Shown: positions 8,620-16,615 of the stretch, in pieces | Layout of the letters: each line of letters begins with the position of its first letter | How positions within the stretch are numbered: position 1 is the first letter of the stretch | NCBI RefSeq assembly: GCF_002257705.1 | Contig: NZ_LSLK01000052.1 | Location: forward strand, 32,930 to 96,929 | DNA: 64,000 nt | Reading direction: 5' to 3' | From: Sporomusa silvacetica DSM 10669 | GTDB lineage: Bacteria > Bacillota > Negativicutes > Sporomusales > Sporomusaceae | Program-made: the position numbers and the translations under genes | The notes under the pieces: model-generated | Told to the model about the DNA's origin: nothing | The model's input: the letters and a program-made list of their open reading frames with translations, nothing else | Database searches by the model: none

Positions 8620-9853
8620 GTTCATCGCTCCCGCCTTGTGGCCGCCTGAGCATAGCATAGGGCACCACCGGTTGCGACATTGGCAGGGTCACAATTTGCT
8701 GTGGATGAGGTGCTACACTAATTGAGTTGCCTTCGGAATCAAACATTTGGCTAATTGTTTGGACAAAGTTGCTCATACCAGGCTGCATAATTTCAATTTT
8801 TTCGCCAACCTTCATATTATTGCGCTGCTCTACTACTGCCATGCCAGTCGACGGGTTATATTCCTTAACAAGTCCGATAAAATTATGTGTTTGAATATAG
8901 CTGGAAGAAGTATAAATTTGATCTTGCTGGGTTGGCTTATTAAAATAAAAACCAGTTGTGTATTCCCGGTGCGATACTTTTTGTAGTTCATCAAGCCATT
9001 CCTGTTTGACAATAAAGGGTGCTGACGAACTGGCATAGCTGTCAATTGCCTCTCGATAAACCTTGATAACAGTAGCAACATAGTGAACACTTTTCATGCG
9101 GCCTTCTATTTTAAAACTATGTAAGCCGCTATCCATAAGTTCAGGTATATGGCTGATGAGACATAAATCTTTGGAATTAAATATGTATGTACCCCGTTCA
9201 TCTTCCACTACTGGTAAGTATACTCCCGGACGGCTTTCTTCCATAAGATGATACTTCCACCGGCAAGGCTGTGCACATTCTCCCCGATTGGCATCACGTC
9301 CGGTTAGATAGTTGCTTATTAGACAGCGCCCTGAATAGGACATACACATCGCCCCATGGACAAAGGCTTCGAGTTCAATGTTAACCTTTTGCCTGATAAG
9401 TTTTATATCAGTAAGTGAAAGCTCTCGTGCTAATACTACCCGCGTTGCACCTAGTTCTTTCCAGAATTGGGCAGTGGACCAATTGGTGCTGTTGGCCTGG
9501 GTACTAATATGAATAGGCAGCGTGGGCGCTACTTGCCGGGCAATGCGAAATACACCAAGATCAGAAACCAGGATTGCATCAGCACCGATAGTGGCAAGAC
9601 GCTTAATATACTCAGGCAAACCAAGCAAATCATTATTGTGGGGAAAGATATTAATGGTTATATATGCTTTTTTACCAAGACTATGAGCAAAATCAATCCC
9701 TTGCTCAAGTTCAGTATCATCAAAATTATCACCAAAAGCTCGTAAACCAAAAGACTTTCCGCCCATATACACGGCATCGGCTCCATAAATAAGTGCCATT
9801 TTAAGTTTTTCCAAGTTTCCGGCAGGAGCCAGAAGCTCTGGTTTAGTTATCAT
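8600..9853 (-). CDS. trhP: U32 family protein, probable tRNA 5-hydroxyuridine synthase subunit
   Basis: A 417-residue U32 family protein with a TIM-barrel N-terminus and the cluster of conserved cysteines in HGAMCMSYSGRCLIS and NRGECAQPCRWKY. In E. coli and B. subtilis TrhP proteins make 5-hydroxyuridine at tRNA position 34. It directly follows and overlaps trmR, whose B. subtilis counterpart methylates that same base, and B. subtilis has the order yrrM-yrrN-yrrO (mltG-trmR-trhP1-trhP2). Here one gene replaces two. Assignment rests on family and context. Confidence 0.85.
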   Translation of the reverse strand: MITKPELLAPAGNLEKLKMALIYGADAVYMGGKSFGLRAFGDNFDDTELEQGIDFAHSLGKKAYITINIFPHNNDLLGLPEYIKRLATIGADAILVSDLGVFRIARQVAPTLPIHISTQANSTNWSTAQFWKELGATRVVLARELSLTDIKLIRQKVNIELEAFVHGAMCMSYSGRCLISNYLTGRDANRGECAQPCRWKYHLMEESRPGVYLPVVEDERGTYIFNSKDLCLISHIPELMDSGLHSFKIEGRMKSVHYVATVIKVYREAIDSYASSSAPFIVKQEWLDELQKVSHREYTTGFYFNKPTQQDQIYTSSSYIQTHNFIGLVKEYNPSTGMAVVEQRNNMKVGEKIEIMQPGMSNFVQTISQMFDSEGNSISVAPHPQQIVTLPMSQPVVPYAMLRRPQGGSDEHDNDNR

Positions 9854-10464
9854 ATATTCGCCTCTCCCTGGTAACGCGATACGGCCATACCATCACCAGT
9901 CTGGTGAACTACCGTGTCAAACCGCGCATCATTAGTAACAAAATCAAGATAAGCCTTTAGACGTTTAACAATTGTCCGAAAACGCCTGGGTGTTGCTTGG
10001 TTATCAAGCACCCAGCCTCTAAACAAGACATTATCAGCAATGACAATAGCTCCTGGAGAAAGTTTATCCATAACTTTATACAAATAATCAAGATATTGAC
10101 CTTTCGCAGCATCAATAAATACTAAATCAAAACTGCCAGTTAGTCCGGACACAACTTCGCCAGCATTGCCGGCAATAATCTCTATTTGGTCGAGGACACC
10201 TGCTTGCGCCAAGAATTGCCGGGCAACCAGTATCCGATCTTCATCTTGCTCAAGTGTCGTTATTTTTCCACCAGGTGCGATGTTGGCAGCTATAAGTAAT
10301 GTAGAATAACCAATTGCTGTACCAATCTCTAGGACAGACCTAGGGGTAGTAGTGGCAGTTACCGCTTGTAACAACTGACCGCTTTCCCGGTTGATGATTG
10401 GTACATTATGGGCAATAGCATACCCTTCCATTTCAGATAACAGCGTAATAAAGTTGTCTCTCAT
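9850..10464 (-). CDS. trmR: tRNA 5-hydroxyuridine methyltransferase (O-methyltransferase family)
   Basis: A 204-residue SAM-dependent O-methyltransferase with the glycine-rich motif LEIGTAIGYSTLLIA and the metal-binding region DLVFIDAAKGQYLDYL. The B. subtilis orthologue TrmR (YrrM) converts 5-hydroxyuridine to 5-methoxyuridine at the wobble position. It shares four-base overlaps with mltG upstream and trhP downstream, as expected for one operon making and then methylating the same nucleoside. Confidence 0.88.
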   Translation of the reverse strand: MRDNFITLLSEMEGYAIAHNVPIINRESGQLLQAVTATTTPRSVLEIGTAIGYSTLLIAANIAPGGKITTLEQDEDRILVARQFLAQAGVLDQIEIIAGNAGEVVSGLTGSFDLVFIDAAKGQYLDYLYKVMDKLSPGAIVIADNVLFRGWVLDNQATPRRFRTIVKRLKAYLDFVTNDARFDTVVHQTGDGMAVSRYQGEANI

Positions 10465-11477
10465 AACTGCACCTGATTGATTGCTAGTAAATGTTCTGCA
10501 TAGGAATTGCTAAAATGGTGCTTGCCTTGTTTATCGGCTACAAAATATAAATAATCTGTCTTGTTAGCCAAAAGCACAGCTTTGATAGCAGCAGTCCCAG
10601 GATTGGCAATAGGCCCTGGTGGCAATCCCATGATTTGATAGGTATTATAGGGTGAGGCGATTTCAGTGTCCTGAATGGTAAGTTCGGCCTTAGGGTAACC
10701 AAGAATATATTGAATTGTGGCACATGACTGCAACGGCATGTTTTGCTGTATCCTATTGGCAAAAACTCCCGCAATGATTGGTTGTTCTTCATTTAGTTTG
10801 GCTTCTTTTTCCACAAGAGAAGCCATAATGATAACCTCACGGATAGAAAGTCCGAGTTCTGCCGCCCGCTGCCTACTATCAGGAGTCATTTTAGCATCAA
10901 ATTGTTTGACCATCATCGCCAGTAGGTCTTCTTCAGAAGTACCCCTGGCTAAACGGTAGGTGTCAGGAAACAGAAATCCTTCTACACTGTATTTGGTATC
11001 AGGGTTAGCTGCCATATAGGGAAAAGGGGCAAAATTTTTAGCTAATGCTTTAAATCTTGCAGGATTCGCCAATTTTTTTTCGGCCAGCAGTTCAGCAATT
11101 TGGTCAACTGTATATCCTTCAGGAACTGTAAATTGTTGATAAGCAGTTTGTCCCTGAGACATCATAGTAAGCATTTGCCGCACAGGCATGGCCGGACTAA
11201 TGGAATATTCTCCAGCCTGCAGTGAATTCTCCAGTCCCTGCAGCTTAGCTGCAACCCGAAATACAACAGCATTTTTTATTAATTTTTGATTCTCTAAATC
11301 TTCGGCTATAACTTTAGCTGGAGTACCTGTTTTGATACTTACAAGTATGGGTTCTCCTTTTCTGCTAACCGGCTCAGTCAGTGTCCAACCAATTAGTAGC
11401 GCGCTAAAACTGAGAATAGTGGCTGCCAATATTCCAATTAAAATTTTCTTGGATACCGAAATATTTAGGATTAACAT
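10461..11477 (-). CDS. mltG: Endolytic peptidoglycan transglycosylase MltG
   Basis: A 338-residue YceG-like protein with an N-terminal membrane helix (residues 9-30), a LysM-like region and the catalytic domain containing ASLVEKEAKLNEEQP, whose glutamate is the likely catalytic residue, and GLPPGPIANPG. MltG cuts nascent glycan strands at the outer face of the membrane. The gene precedes trmR with an ATGA overlap. A copy of the dispersed repeat lies just upstream of its start. Confidence 0.93.
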   Translation of the reverse strand: MLILNISVSKKILIGILAATILSFSALLIGWTLTEPVSRKGEPILVSIKTGTPAKVIAEDLENQKLIKNAVVFRVAAKLQGLENSLQAGEYSISPAMPVRQMLTMMSQGQTAYQQFTVPEGYTVDQIAELLAEKKLANPARFKALAKNFAPFPYMAANPDTKYSVEGFLFPDTYRLARGTSEEDLLAMMVKQFDAKMTPDSRQRAAELGLSIREVIIMASLVEKEAKLNEEQPIIAGVFANRIQQNMPLQSCATIQYILGYPKAELTIQDTEIASPYNTYQIMGLPPGPIANPGTAAIKAVLLANKTDYLYFVADKQGKHHFSNSYAEHLLAINQVQL

Positions 11478-11550
11478 TCACTATCCCCCTCTCGCATTCT
11501 TCTAAGCAAGTACTATTATAATCGATAATGTCTGATGAGACAAATAACGC

Positions 11551-11652
11551 TTTCCATCTGGATAAGATAAGACTTGGCTTGTGCCAAGTCCCTCAGGACG
11601 CGGGAGAAGCCTTAGTCGTTCAATCCAGGGAAAGTTAACCTTTCCATCTGGA
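11551..11652 (-). repeat. Dispersed multi-hairpin repeat, short copy
   Basis: Shares with the copies at 17.7 and 53.5 kb the hairpin GACTTGGC/GCCAAGTC, the piece GCCTTAGTCGTTCAATCC and the hairpin CCAGGGAAAG...CTTTCCATCTGG, but lacks the central block. The end motif TTTCCATCTGGATAAG is repeated at the left edge, as if a second copy had begun there. It sits between the terminator after the DUF1292 gene and the start of mltG. Orientation given as read on the coding strand. Confidence 0.75.
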
Positions 11653-11676
11653 AAAAAAAGAAGCCTGGCGGCTTCT
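11652..11676 (-). terminator. Intrinsic terminator after DUF1292 gene
   Basis: On the minus strand AGAAGCC and GGCTTCT pair around a 4-base loop and are followed by an eight-T run. It begins immediately after the stop codon of the DUF1292 gene. Confidence 0.85.
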
Positions 11677-11677
11677 T

Positions 11678-12034
11678 TTACTCTTCCTCGTCTTCAATCA
11701 ACTCTTCGTAGGCTTTACGAACTTCTTCAAATTCTTCATCAGTAGGGTCTACATAAATTTCTTCGCCGCTTTCGTCAACGTCAATACGGGCAATAAATAC
11801 GTCAGTTTCTTCACCGCAGCCACAGTCGCAGCTATCATCGTGGCAACTATCATCGTGGCAGCTACCATCACAATCCTCTTCATCAACGTCAAACGGTACC
11901 AGTATAGCGAAGCGCTTGTCACCAACAGGAACGATCATGTCTTCGCGGTAGTAGTATTCATTGCCTTCTTCATCAGTCATGACGACTACCGGCTCATCAA
12001 ACTCCATACTTTCATCGTTTTCATTTTCAGTCAT
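11678..12034 (-). CDS. DUF1292 protein with a Cys/His-rich insert
   Basis: A 118-residue acidic protein of the DUF1292 family (B. subtilis YrzB), function unknown, in its usual place beside ruvX. An unusual feature is the insert around residues 60-80 with the repeated SCHDDSCHDDSCDCGCG, suggesting a metal-binding cluster. AGAGGTG precedes the ATG at 12034 by six bases; the GTG inside that motif is not the start. Confidence 0.85.
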   Translation of the reverse strand: MTENENDESMEFDEPVVVMTDEEGNEYYYREDMIVPVGDKRFAILVPFDVDEEDCDGSCHDDSCHDDSCDCGCGEETDVFIARIDVDESGEEIYVDPTDEEFEEVRKAYEELIEDEEE

Positions 12035-12112
12035 GTTTTTCACCTCTTTTTACACATACGCAACATAATTTTATCTTAGAAAACATATCCTGTCAAGGGA
12101 CTCTATGGAAAG

Positions 12113-12535
12113 TCAACTACCTCGTGGCAAACTGTCAAGATAGCCTTGTAAAATAAAGACAGCAGCCATTTTGTCAATAACCTGACGTCGCTTGGCTCGG
12201 CTGACATCAGCTGCTATCAGCGATTTTTCCGCTGCAACAGTAGACAAACGCTCATCCCAGAAGGTAATCTCAACATTGGGGATAGTCTGGACCAATGTGT
12301 TGGCAAATTCCTTCACAATTTCGCCTCTTGGGCCAATCGTGCCGTTCATGTTTTTGGGTAACCCAATAACAACAAGCCCTACCTGATACATAGTTATCAG
12401 TTCATTGAGCCTAATGAAATCCTTAGTTGGCGATGTTCTGCGAATGACTTCGACCCCTTGTGCTGTCAGCTTAAGTTCATCGCAAACCGCTATTCCAATA
12501 GTTTTGTCCCCGACATCAAGTGCTAGTATGCGCAT
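12113..12535 (-). CDS. ruvX: Holliday junction resolvase-like RuvX (YqgF)
   Basis: A 140-residue RNase H-fold protein beginning MRILALDVGDKTIGIAV, with GLPKNMNGTIGPRG and FWDERLST, the YqgF hallmarks with conserved acidic residues. The family has been linked to 16S rRNA 5'-end processing and to Holliday junction cleavage; which applies here is unknown. In B. subtilis yrrK lies between yrzL (ireB) and yrzB (DUF1292). Here an aldo/keto reductase gene is inserted before it. Confidence 0.92.
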   Translation of the reverse strand: MRILALDVGDKTIGIAVCDELKLTAQGVEVIRRTSPTKDFIRLNELITMYQVGLVVIGLPKNMNGTIGPRGEIVKEFANTLVQTIPNVEITFWDERLSTVAAEKSLIAADVSRAKRRQVIDKMAAVFILQGYLDSLPRGS

Positions 12536-12569
12536 TTATCCTCCCCATTATTACAAAGAAATACTATTA

Positions 12570-13520
12570 TTATATAATCTTCAAACAAAATTCCGGACAA
12601 TAGGCTCCACAATAGCCACATAATACACAATGCGTAGTGTCAGCATTTGCTTTACCATTAGTAATGGTTATTGCCTGCATCGGACAATGCTTTGCACACT
12701 GACCGCAACCAACACACCATTCCTCAACAAGCAGTTTCCGCGGCGCCTTAGATACCTTATCCAAAAGGTGCCTATCAGGCTTTTGACCTGAAAATAGCGT
12801 AGTATTTAGTCTGACCTCGTCGAGAGTTTGCATCCCAACAGCGACAGAGGTAATACCTTCCTGTGCCAGTACCCAAGCGAAGGCTTCTTCAGCCATAGTA
12901 TTTAAATGGCCGCCACCTAATGCTTTCATGGCATAAATGCCTTTGCCACAATCAATCGCGGCAAAGCGAATAGCAGCTAGCATTTCTTCGGCAGTTCCAT
13001 CTGTGATACCAATACCTTTACAATTAATGATCGGGTGAATTACATCTATTCCTTCCGTTAATGCTGCTGCCCGTACAACATCAATTGTGTGTGTCGACAC
13101 CCCAGCCGCCCTAATTAACCCTTGCTGTTTTGCATCACATAAATAGGACAAGGCTTCGGCATGCCCTTTGAGTGTCATCCGGGACGATTGCTCATGCAGC
13201 AAAAATAAATCAATATAGTCGCGGTCTATTTCCCGGCAGGCAGACTCCACACTTAGCCGCATGTCTTCATAGGTGTAGGCATAAGATTTCGAAGCAATAA
13301 TCACGTCATTTTTTGTGTTGGCAATTGCTTCTCGAATGTAAGGATAGGTGCCATATAATTCAGCTGTATCAATAAAATTGACCCCTGCGTCAAGTGCTGC
13401 CCGAATAACGCCAGCACCTTCGGCCAACGGCCGGTTTGACTGCAAGGGGCCAATAGTAAGTCCGCCAAAGCATAATCTCGATACGGAAAGACCTGTTTTT
13501 CCAAGTGCATGATAGTCCAT
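12570..13520 (-). CDS. Aldo/keto reductase fused to a 2[4Fe-4S] ferredoxin domain
   Basis: A 316-residue protein. Residues 1-255 form an aldo/keto reductase barrel with the catalytic tetrad visible as NFIDTAELYG (Asp, Tyr), IIASKSYAY (Lys) and LFLLHEQS (His). Residues about 265-316 hold two CxxCxxCxxxCP clusters typical of two [4Fe-4S] centres. Such fusions occur in anaerobes, with substrates mostly unknown. It is inserted between ireB and ruvX, with a one-base gap after ireB, so it is probably co-transcribed. Confidence 0.88.
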   Translation of the reverse strand: MDYHALGKTGLSVSRLCFGGLTIGPLQSNRPLAEGAGVIRAALDAGVNFIDTAELYGTYPYIREAIANTKNDVIIASKSYAYTYEDMRLSVESACREIDRDYIDLFLLHEQSSRMTLKGHAEALSYLCDAKQQGLIRAAGVSTHTIDVVRAAALTEGIDVIHPIINCKGIGITDGTAEEMLAAIRFAAIDCGKGIYAMKALGGGHLNTMAEEAFAWVLAQEGITSVAVGMQTLDEVRLNTTLFSGQKPDRHLLDKVSKAPRKLLVEEWCVGCGQCAKHCPMQAITITNGKANADTTHCVLCGYCGAYCPEFCLKII

Positions 13521-13521
13521 C

Positions 13522-13779
13522 TTATTTGTCTTTTAGATAGGCACGTACCAATTCCTCAATAATCTCGTCACGCTCTAACTTGCGAATCAGTCCACGGGCA
13601 TTATTATAGCTGGTTATATAGGTCGGATCTCCGGATAAAAGGTAACCTACCAATTGATTTATTGGATTATATCCTTTTTCCTTTAAGGATTGGTAAACAG
13701 TTGTCAGGATTACTTCGGCCGCGTTAGTATCATCATTATTTACCTTAAACATCATTGTTTCTTGCGATATATTGGTCAT
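13522..13779 (-). CDS. ireB: IreB family regulatory phosphoprotein
   Basis: An 85-residue protein with the family core KGYNPINQLVGYLLSGDPTYI and ARGLIRKLERDEIIEELV. In Enterococcus, IreB is a target of the PASTA kinase IreK and affects cell-envelope stress tolerance. The neighbourhood alaS-ireB-ruvX is conserved across Firmicutes. GGAGGAGG precedes the ATG, and a good promoter lies about 30 bases upstream. Confidence 0.93.
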   Translation of the reverse strand: MTNISQETMMFKVNNDDTNAAEVILTTVYQSLKEKGYNPINQLVGYLLSGDPTYITSYNNARGLIRKLERDEIIEELVRAYLKDK

Positions 13780-13810
13780 GAAGCCTCCTCCTCCCTTATA
13801 TTATCGACAA

Positions 13811-13839
13811 AGTATAGATCTATATATTCTACCTGTCAT
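13811..13839 (-). promoter_or_regulatory. Housekeeping promoter for ireB
   Basis: On the minus strand ATGACA is followed by 17 bases and TATACT, each one mismatch from consensus. It sits between the alaS terminator and the ireB ribosome binding site. Confidence 0.7.
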
Positions 13840-13861
13840 TATATTTTCCTGTTAGTTATGA

Positions 13862-13899
13862 TAAATTTTTACAGGCAGGCACAAAGCCTGCCTGTAAAA
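13862..13899 (-). terminator. Intrinsic terminator after alaS
   Basis: A perfect 14-bp stem, TTTTACAGGCAGGC and GCCTGCCTGTAAAA, around a 5-base loop and followed by TTT on the minus strand, just after the alaS stop codon. The A/T ends of the stem would also let it work in the other direction. Confidence 0.9.
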
Positions 13900-13903
13900 T
13901 GCA

Positions 13904-16522
13904 CTATTTAATTTGAGATTTAATTATTTGCTGGGCCATTTTGAGTGCTTCGGACAATTTTTCCGGCTGTTTGCCACCAGCTTGTGCCATATCGGGCCGA
14001 CCACCGCCGCCGCCGCCAGCTACCGTTGCAGTTTCTTTAATAATCTTACCGGCATGAATGCCTTGGGCGACACAATCAGCGGTAGCCATAGCAACAAAGT
14101 TGACTTTGTCACCACTAATAGCGCCAAGTACCACAACTCCTGATTGCAAACGGTCGCGTACCATATCGCCAGTTGCCCGCAGGTTCTCCATGTCAGCAGC
14201 AACTACTTGGCCCACTACTACCTGAACGCCATTAATGGTGTTCGCAGCGACTAAGAGGTCCTGTACCTCATTTTTAGCGAGCTTGGTAGTTAGGGTACCA
14301 ACTTCTTTTTCAAGTTCCCGAACCCGTCCGTTGAGTGTATCAATTCGGGTGACGATTTCCTCAGGCCGAGTCTTTAAAGCACTAGCTGCTTCTTTAATAA
14401 GTTCATTTTGCAGTTTTAAATACTCATGGGCACCATACCCGGTAACAGCCTCAATTCGGCGCATACCAGCACCGATACCTGCTTCACTGACAATTTTAAA
14501 TAGACCAATCTCAGCAGTTGAACCAACATGAGTACCACCACATAGTTCTTTACTAAAGCCATCTACAATGACTACCCGTACCCGTTCACCATATTTTTCA
14601 CCGAAGAGGGCCATTGCTCCCATTTCTTTGGCGACAGCTTGCGTTGTCTCAAGAATGGCTAAGGTAGTATTACCTAAAATAACCTCATTTACAATTTGCT
14701 CAACCTCAGCTAACTGTTCGGTAGTAACAGGCGCAAAGTGGGTAAAGTCAAAGCGCAGTCTACTGTTATCAACCGCAGAGCCTGCTTGATTAACATGTCC
14801 GCCTAAAACCTGTTTTAAGGCAGCCTGTAATAAATGAGTAGCCGTATGGTTACGGGCAATATGACGACGTCTGGTTATATCAACAGACAATTGTACAACT
14901 TCGCCAGTTTTCAGAGCTCCCTCACTAATATGGCCAATATGATAGATGGTTCCATCTGGTAATTTGCGGGTATTATTAACTTCAATTTTACCAAGGGCAC
15001 TGGCAATGATACCAGTATCACCTACTTGGCCACCGCCTTCGGCATGAAATGGTGTAACATCTAAAATTACAGCAACCTCGTCTCCGTCGAAGGCATCCTT
15101 AACTACTTTACCGTCTTTCAAGATCAAAACGACCTTAGCACTTTCCGCTTCCGGGTTACAGCTTAAGGTTTCTGTTACCAAACCGGATAAATCAGGTAAG
15201 GCCACACTTTCCTCGCTGTCTTGGCGGGCGGCACGGGCCCGCTCGCGCTGCTCGGCCATAGCTTGATCAAATCCTTGTTTGTCCAAGGTCATGTTATGCT
15301 CACTTAATATTTCTTCAGTAAGCTCCCAGGGGAAGCCGAAGGTATCATAAAGCTTAAAAGCCATAGAACCATCAAGCACTGTTTGACCTGCATGGGTAAG
15401 TTCTTGAACATGCTTGTTTAATAATTCAATTCCTTGTACCAAGGTAGTATGGAACCGTTCTTCTTCTAATTGAATTACTTTTTTTATGTAGTCCTTTTTG
15501 TCAGTGATATCTGGATAAGCCTGCGCAAAAATGGTGGCAGCAATATCAACAATATCAGTTAAAAACGGTTTTTCAATTCCCATTAAACGGCCATGTCTAA
15601 CAGCCCGCCGGAGAATTCGGCGTAAAACATAACCACGCCCCTCGTTGGAGGGTAACACACCGTCGCCAATCATAATAGTCATACTGCGGCCATGGTCGGC
15701 AATTACTTTTAATGAAACGTCGTTTTTGACTGACTGGCCGTAGGTAACACCAGCTACTTTAGCCGCATAGTCGATGATTGGGTACAATAAATCGGTTTCA
15801 AAATTAGAGGGCTTGTTTTGCAATACAGAAGCAATACGTTCAAGGCCAGCGCCAGTATCAATATTTTTCTTGGCAAGCGGGGTATAATTTCCGGCCTCGT
15901 CCCGGTCAAATTGAGTGAATACCAAGTTCCAAATCTCTAAATACCGGTCACAGTTACAGCCTACGGCACAATCCGGCTTGCCGCAACCGCGTTCTTCTCC
16001 TAAATCGATATGTATTTCTGAGCAGGGGCCACAGGGTCCGGGACCAATTTCCCAGAAGTTTTCTTCCATTCTAATAATTCGGTCAGCTGGAACTTTTATA
16101 TCGTTATGCCAGATATCAAAAGCTTCGTCATCATTCGTATAGATAGTAATCCAGAGTTTATCCTTCGGCAGCTCCAGATACTCGGTCAAAAATTCCCAAG
16201 CCCAGGCAATAGCTTCTTTCTTGAAATAATCACCAAAGGAGAAATTACCCAGCATCTCAAAAAAAGTATGATGGCGTGCTGTCCGCCCGACATTCTCAAT
16301 ATCACCAGTGCGAACACATTTTTGACTGGTAGTAATACGCGGGTGGGGCGGTTTCATTTTGCCGGTAAAAAAGGGTTTAAACGGAGCCATACCAGCGCCA
16401 ATGAGCAGCAAGGTCGGATCGTTTTCAGGAATAAGCGAAGAACTTGGTTGAATTAAGTGATCTTTACTAGCAAAAAAATCCAGAAACAGTTTTCTTAATT
16501 CGTTTCCGGTCAATTGTTTCAA
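13904..16522 (-). CDS. alaS: Alanine-tRNA ligase
   Basis: An 872-residue class II synthetase with the N-terminal catalytic domain, editing domain (HNTATHLLQAAL and the CGGTHV motif) and C-terminal oligomerisation domain including the glycine-rich GGGGGGRPDMAQAGG. I place the start at the TTG at 16522 (product LKQLTGNELR), which has GGAG nine bases upstream. An in-frame ATG at 16555 lies only about 10 bases after a perfect -10 element and has no ribosome binding site. Confidence 0.96.
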   Translation of the reverse strand: MKQLTGNELRKLFLDFFASKDHLIQPSSSLIPENDPTLLLIGAGMAPFKPFFTGKMKPPHPRITTSQKCVRTGDIENVGRTARHHTFFEMLGNFSFGDYFKKEAIAWAWEFLTEYLELPKDKLWITIYTNDDEAFDIWHNDIKVPADRIIRMEENFWEIGPGPCGPCSEIHIDLGEERGCGKPDCAVGCNCDRYLEIWNLVFTQFDRDEAGNYTPLAKKNIDTGAGLERIASVLQNKPSNFETDLLYPIIDYAAKVAGVTYGQSVKNDVSLKVIADHGRSMTIMIGDGVLPSNEGRGYVLRRILRRAVRHGRLMGIEKPFLTDIVDIAATIFAQAYPDITDKKDYIKKVIQLEEERFHTTLVQGIELLNKHVQELTHAGQTVLDGSMAFKLYDTFGFPWELTEEILSEHNMTLDKQGFDQAMAEQRERARAARQDSEESVALPDLSGLVTETLSCNPEAESAKVVLILKDGKVVKDAFDGDEVAVILDVTPFHAEGGGQVGDTGIIASALGKIEVNNTRKLPDGTIYHIGHISEGALKTGEVVQLSVDITRRRHIARNHTATHLLQAALKQVLGGHVNQAGSAVDNSRLRFDFTHFAPVTTEQLAEVEQIVNEVILGNTTLAILETTQAVAKEMGAMALFGEKYGERVRVVIVDGFSKELCGGTHVGSTAEIGLFKIVSEAGIGAGMRRIEAVTGYGAHEYLKLQNELIKEAASALKTRPEEIVTRIDTLNGRVRELEKEVGTLTTKLAKNEVQDLLVAANTINGVQVVVGQVVAADMENLRATGDMVRDRLQSGVVVLGAISGDKVNFVAMATADCVAQGIHAGKIIKETATVAGGGGGGRPDMAQAGGKQPEKLSEALKMAQQIIKSQIK

Positions 16523-16567
16523 ATTAATCAGCTCCAATGTATAAAAGTAATCCATTATTCTGGTGGA

Positions 16568-16597
16568 ATTATACTACAATTTCAGATTTAGTGTCAA
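16568..16597 (-). promoter_or_regulatory. Consensus promoter for alaS
   Basis: Perfect TTGACA and TATAAT separated by 18 bases on the minus strand. Transcription should begin near 16560, giving a leader of about 40 bases, too short for a T-box. Confidence 0.85.
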
Positions 16598-16615
16598 TAT
16601 TTGGTGTGAAGAGAT

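Noticed and set aside
8833..9090. Minus-strand 85-codon frame inside trhP, and many similar shadow frames in other genes
   Set aside because: They overlap genes with clear family signatures and have no ribosome binding site or recognisable product.
16523..16615. T-box leader before alaS
   Set aside because: The promoter leaves only about 40 bases of leader, far too short for a T-box.
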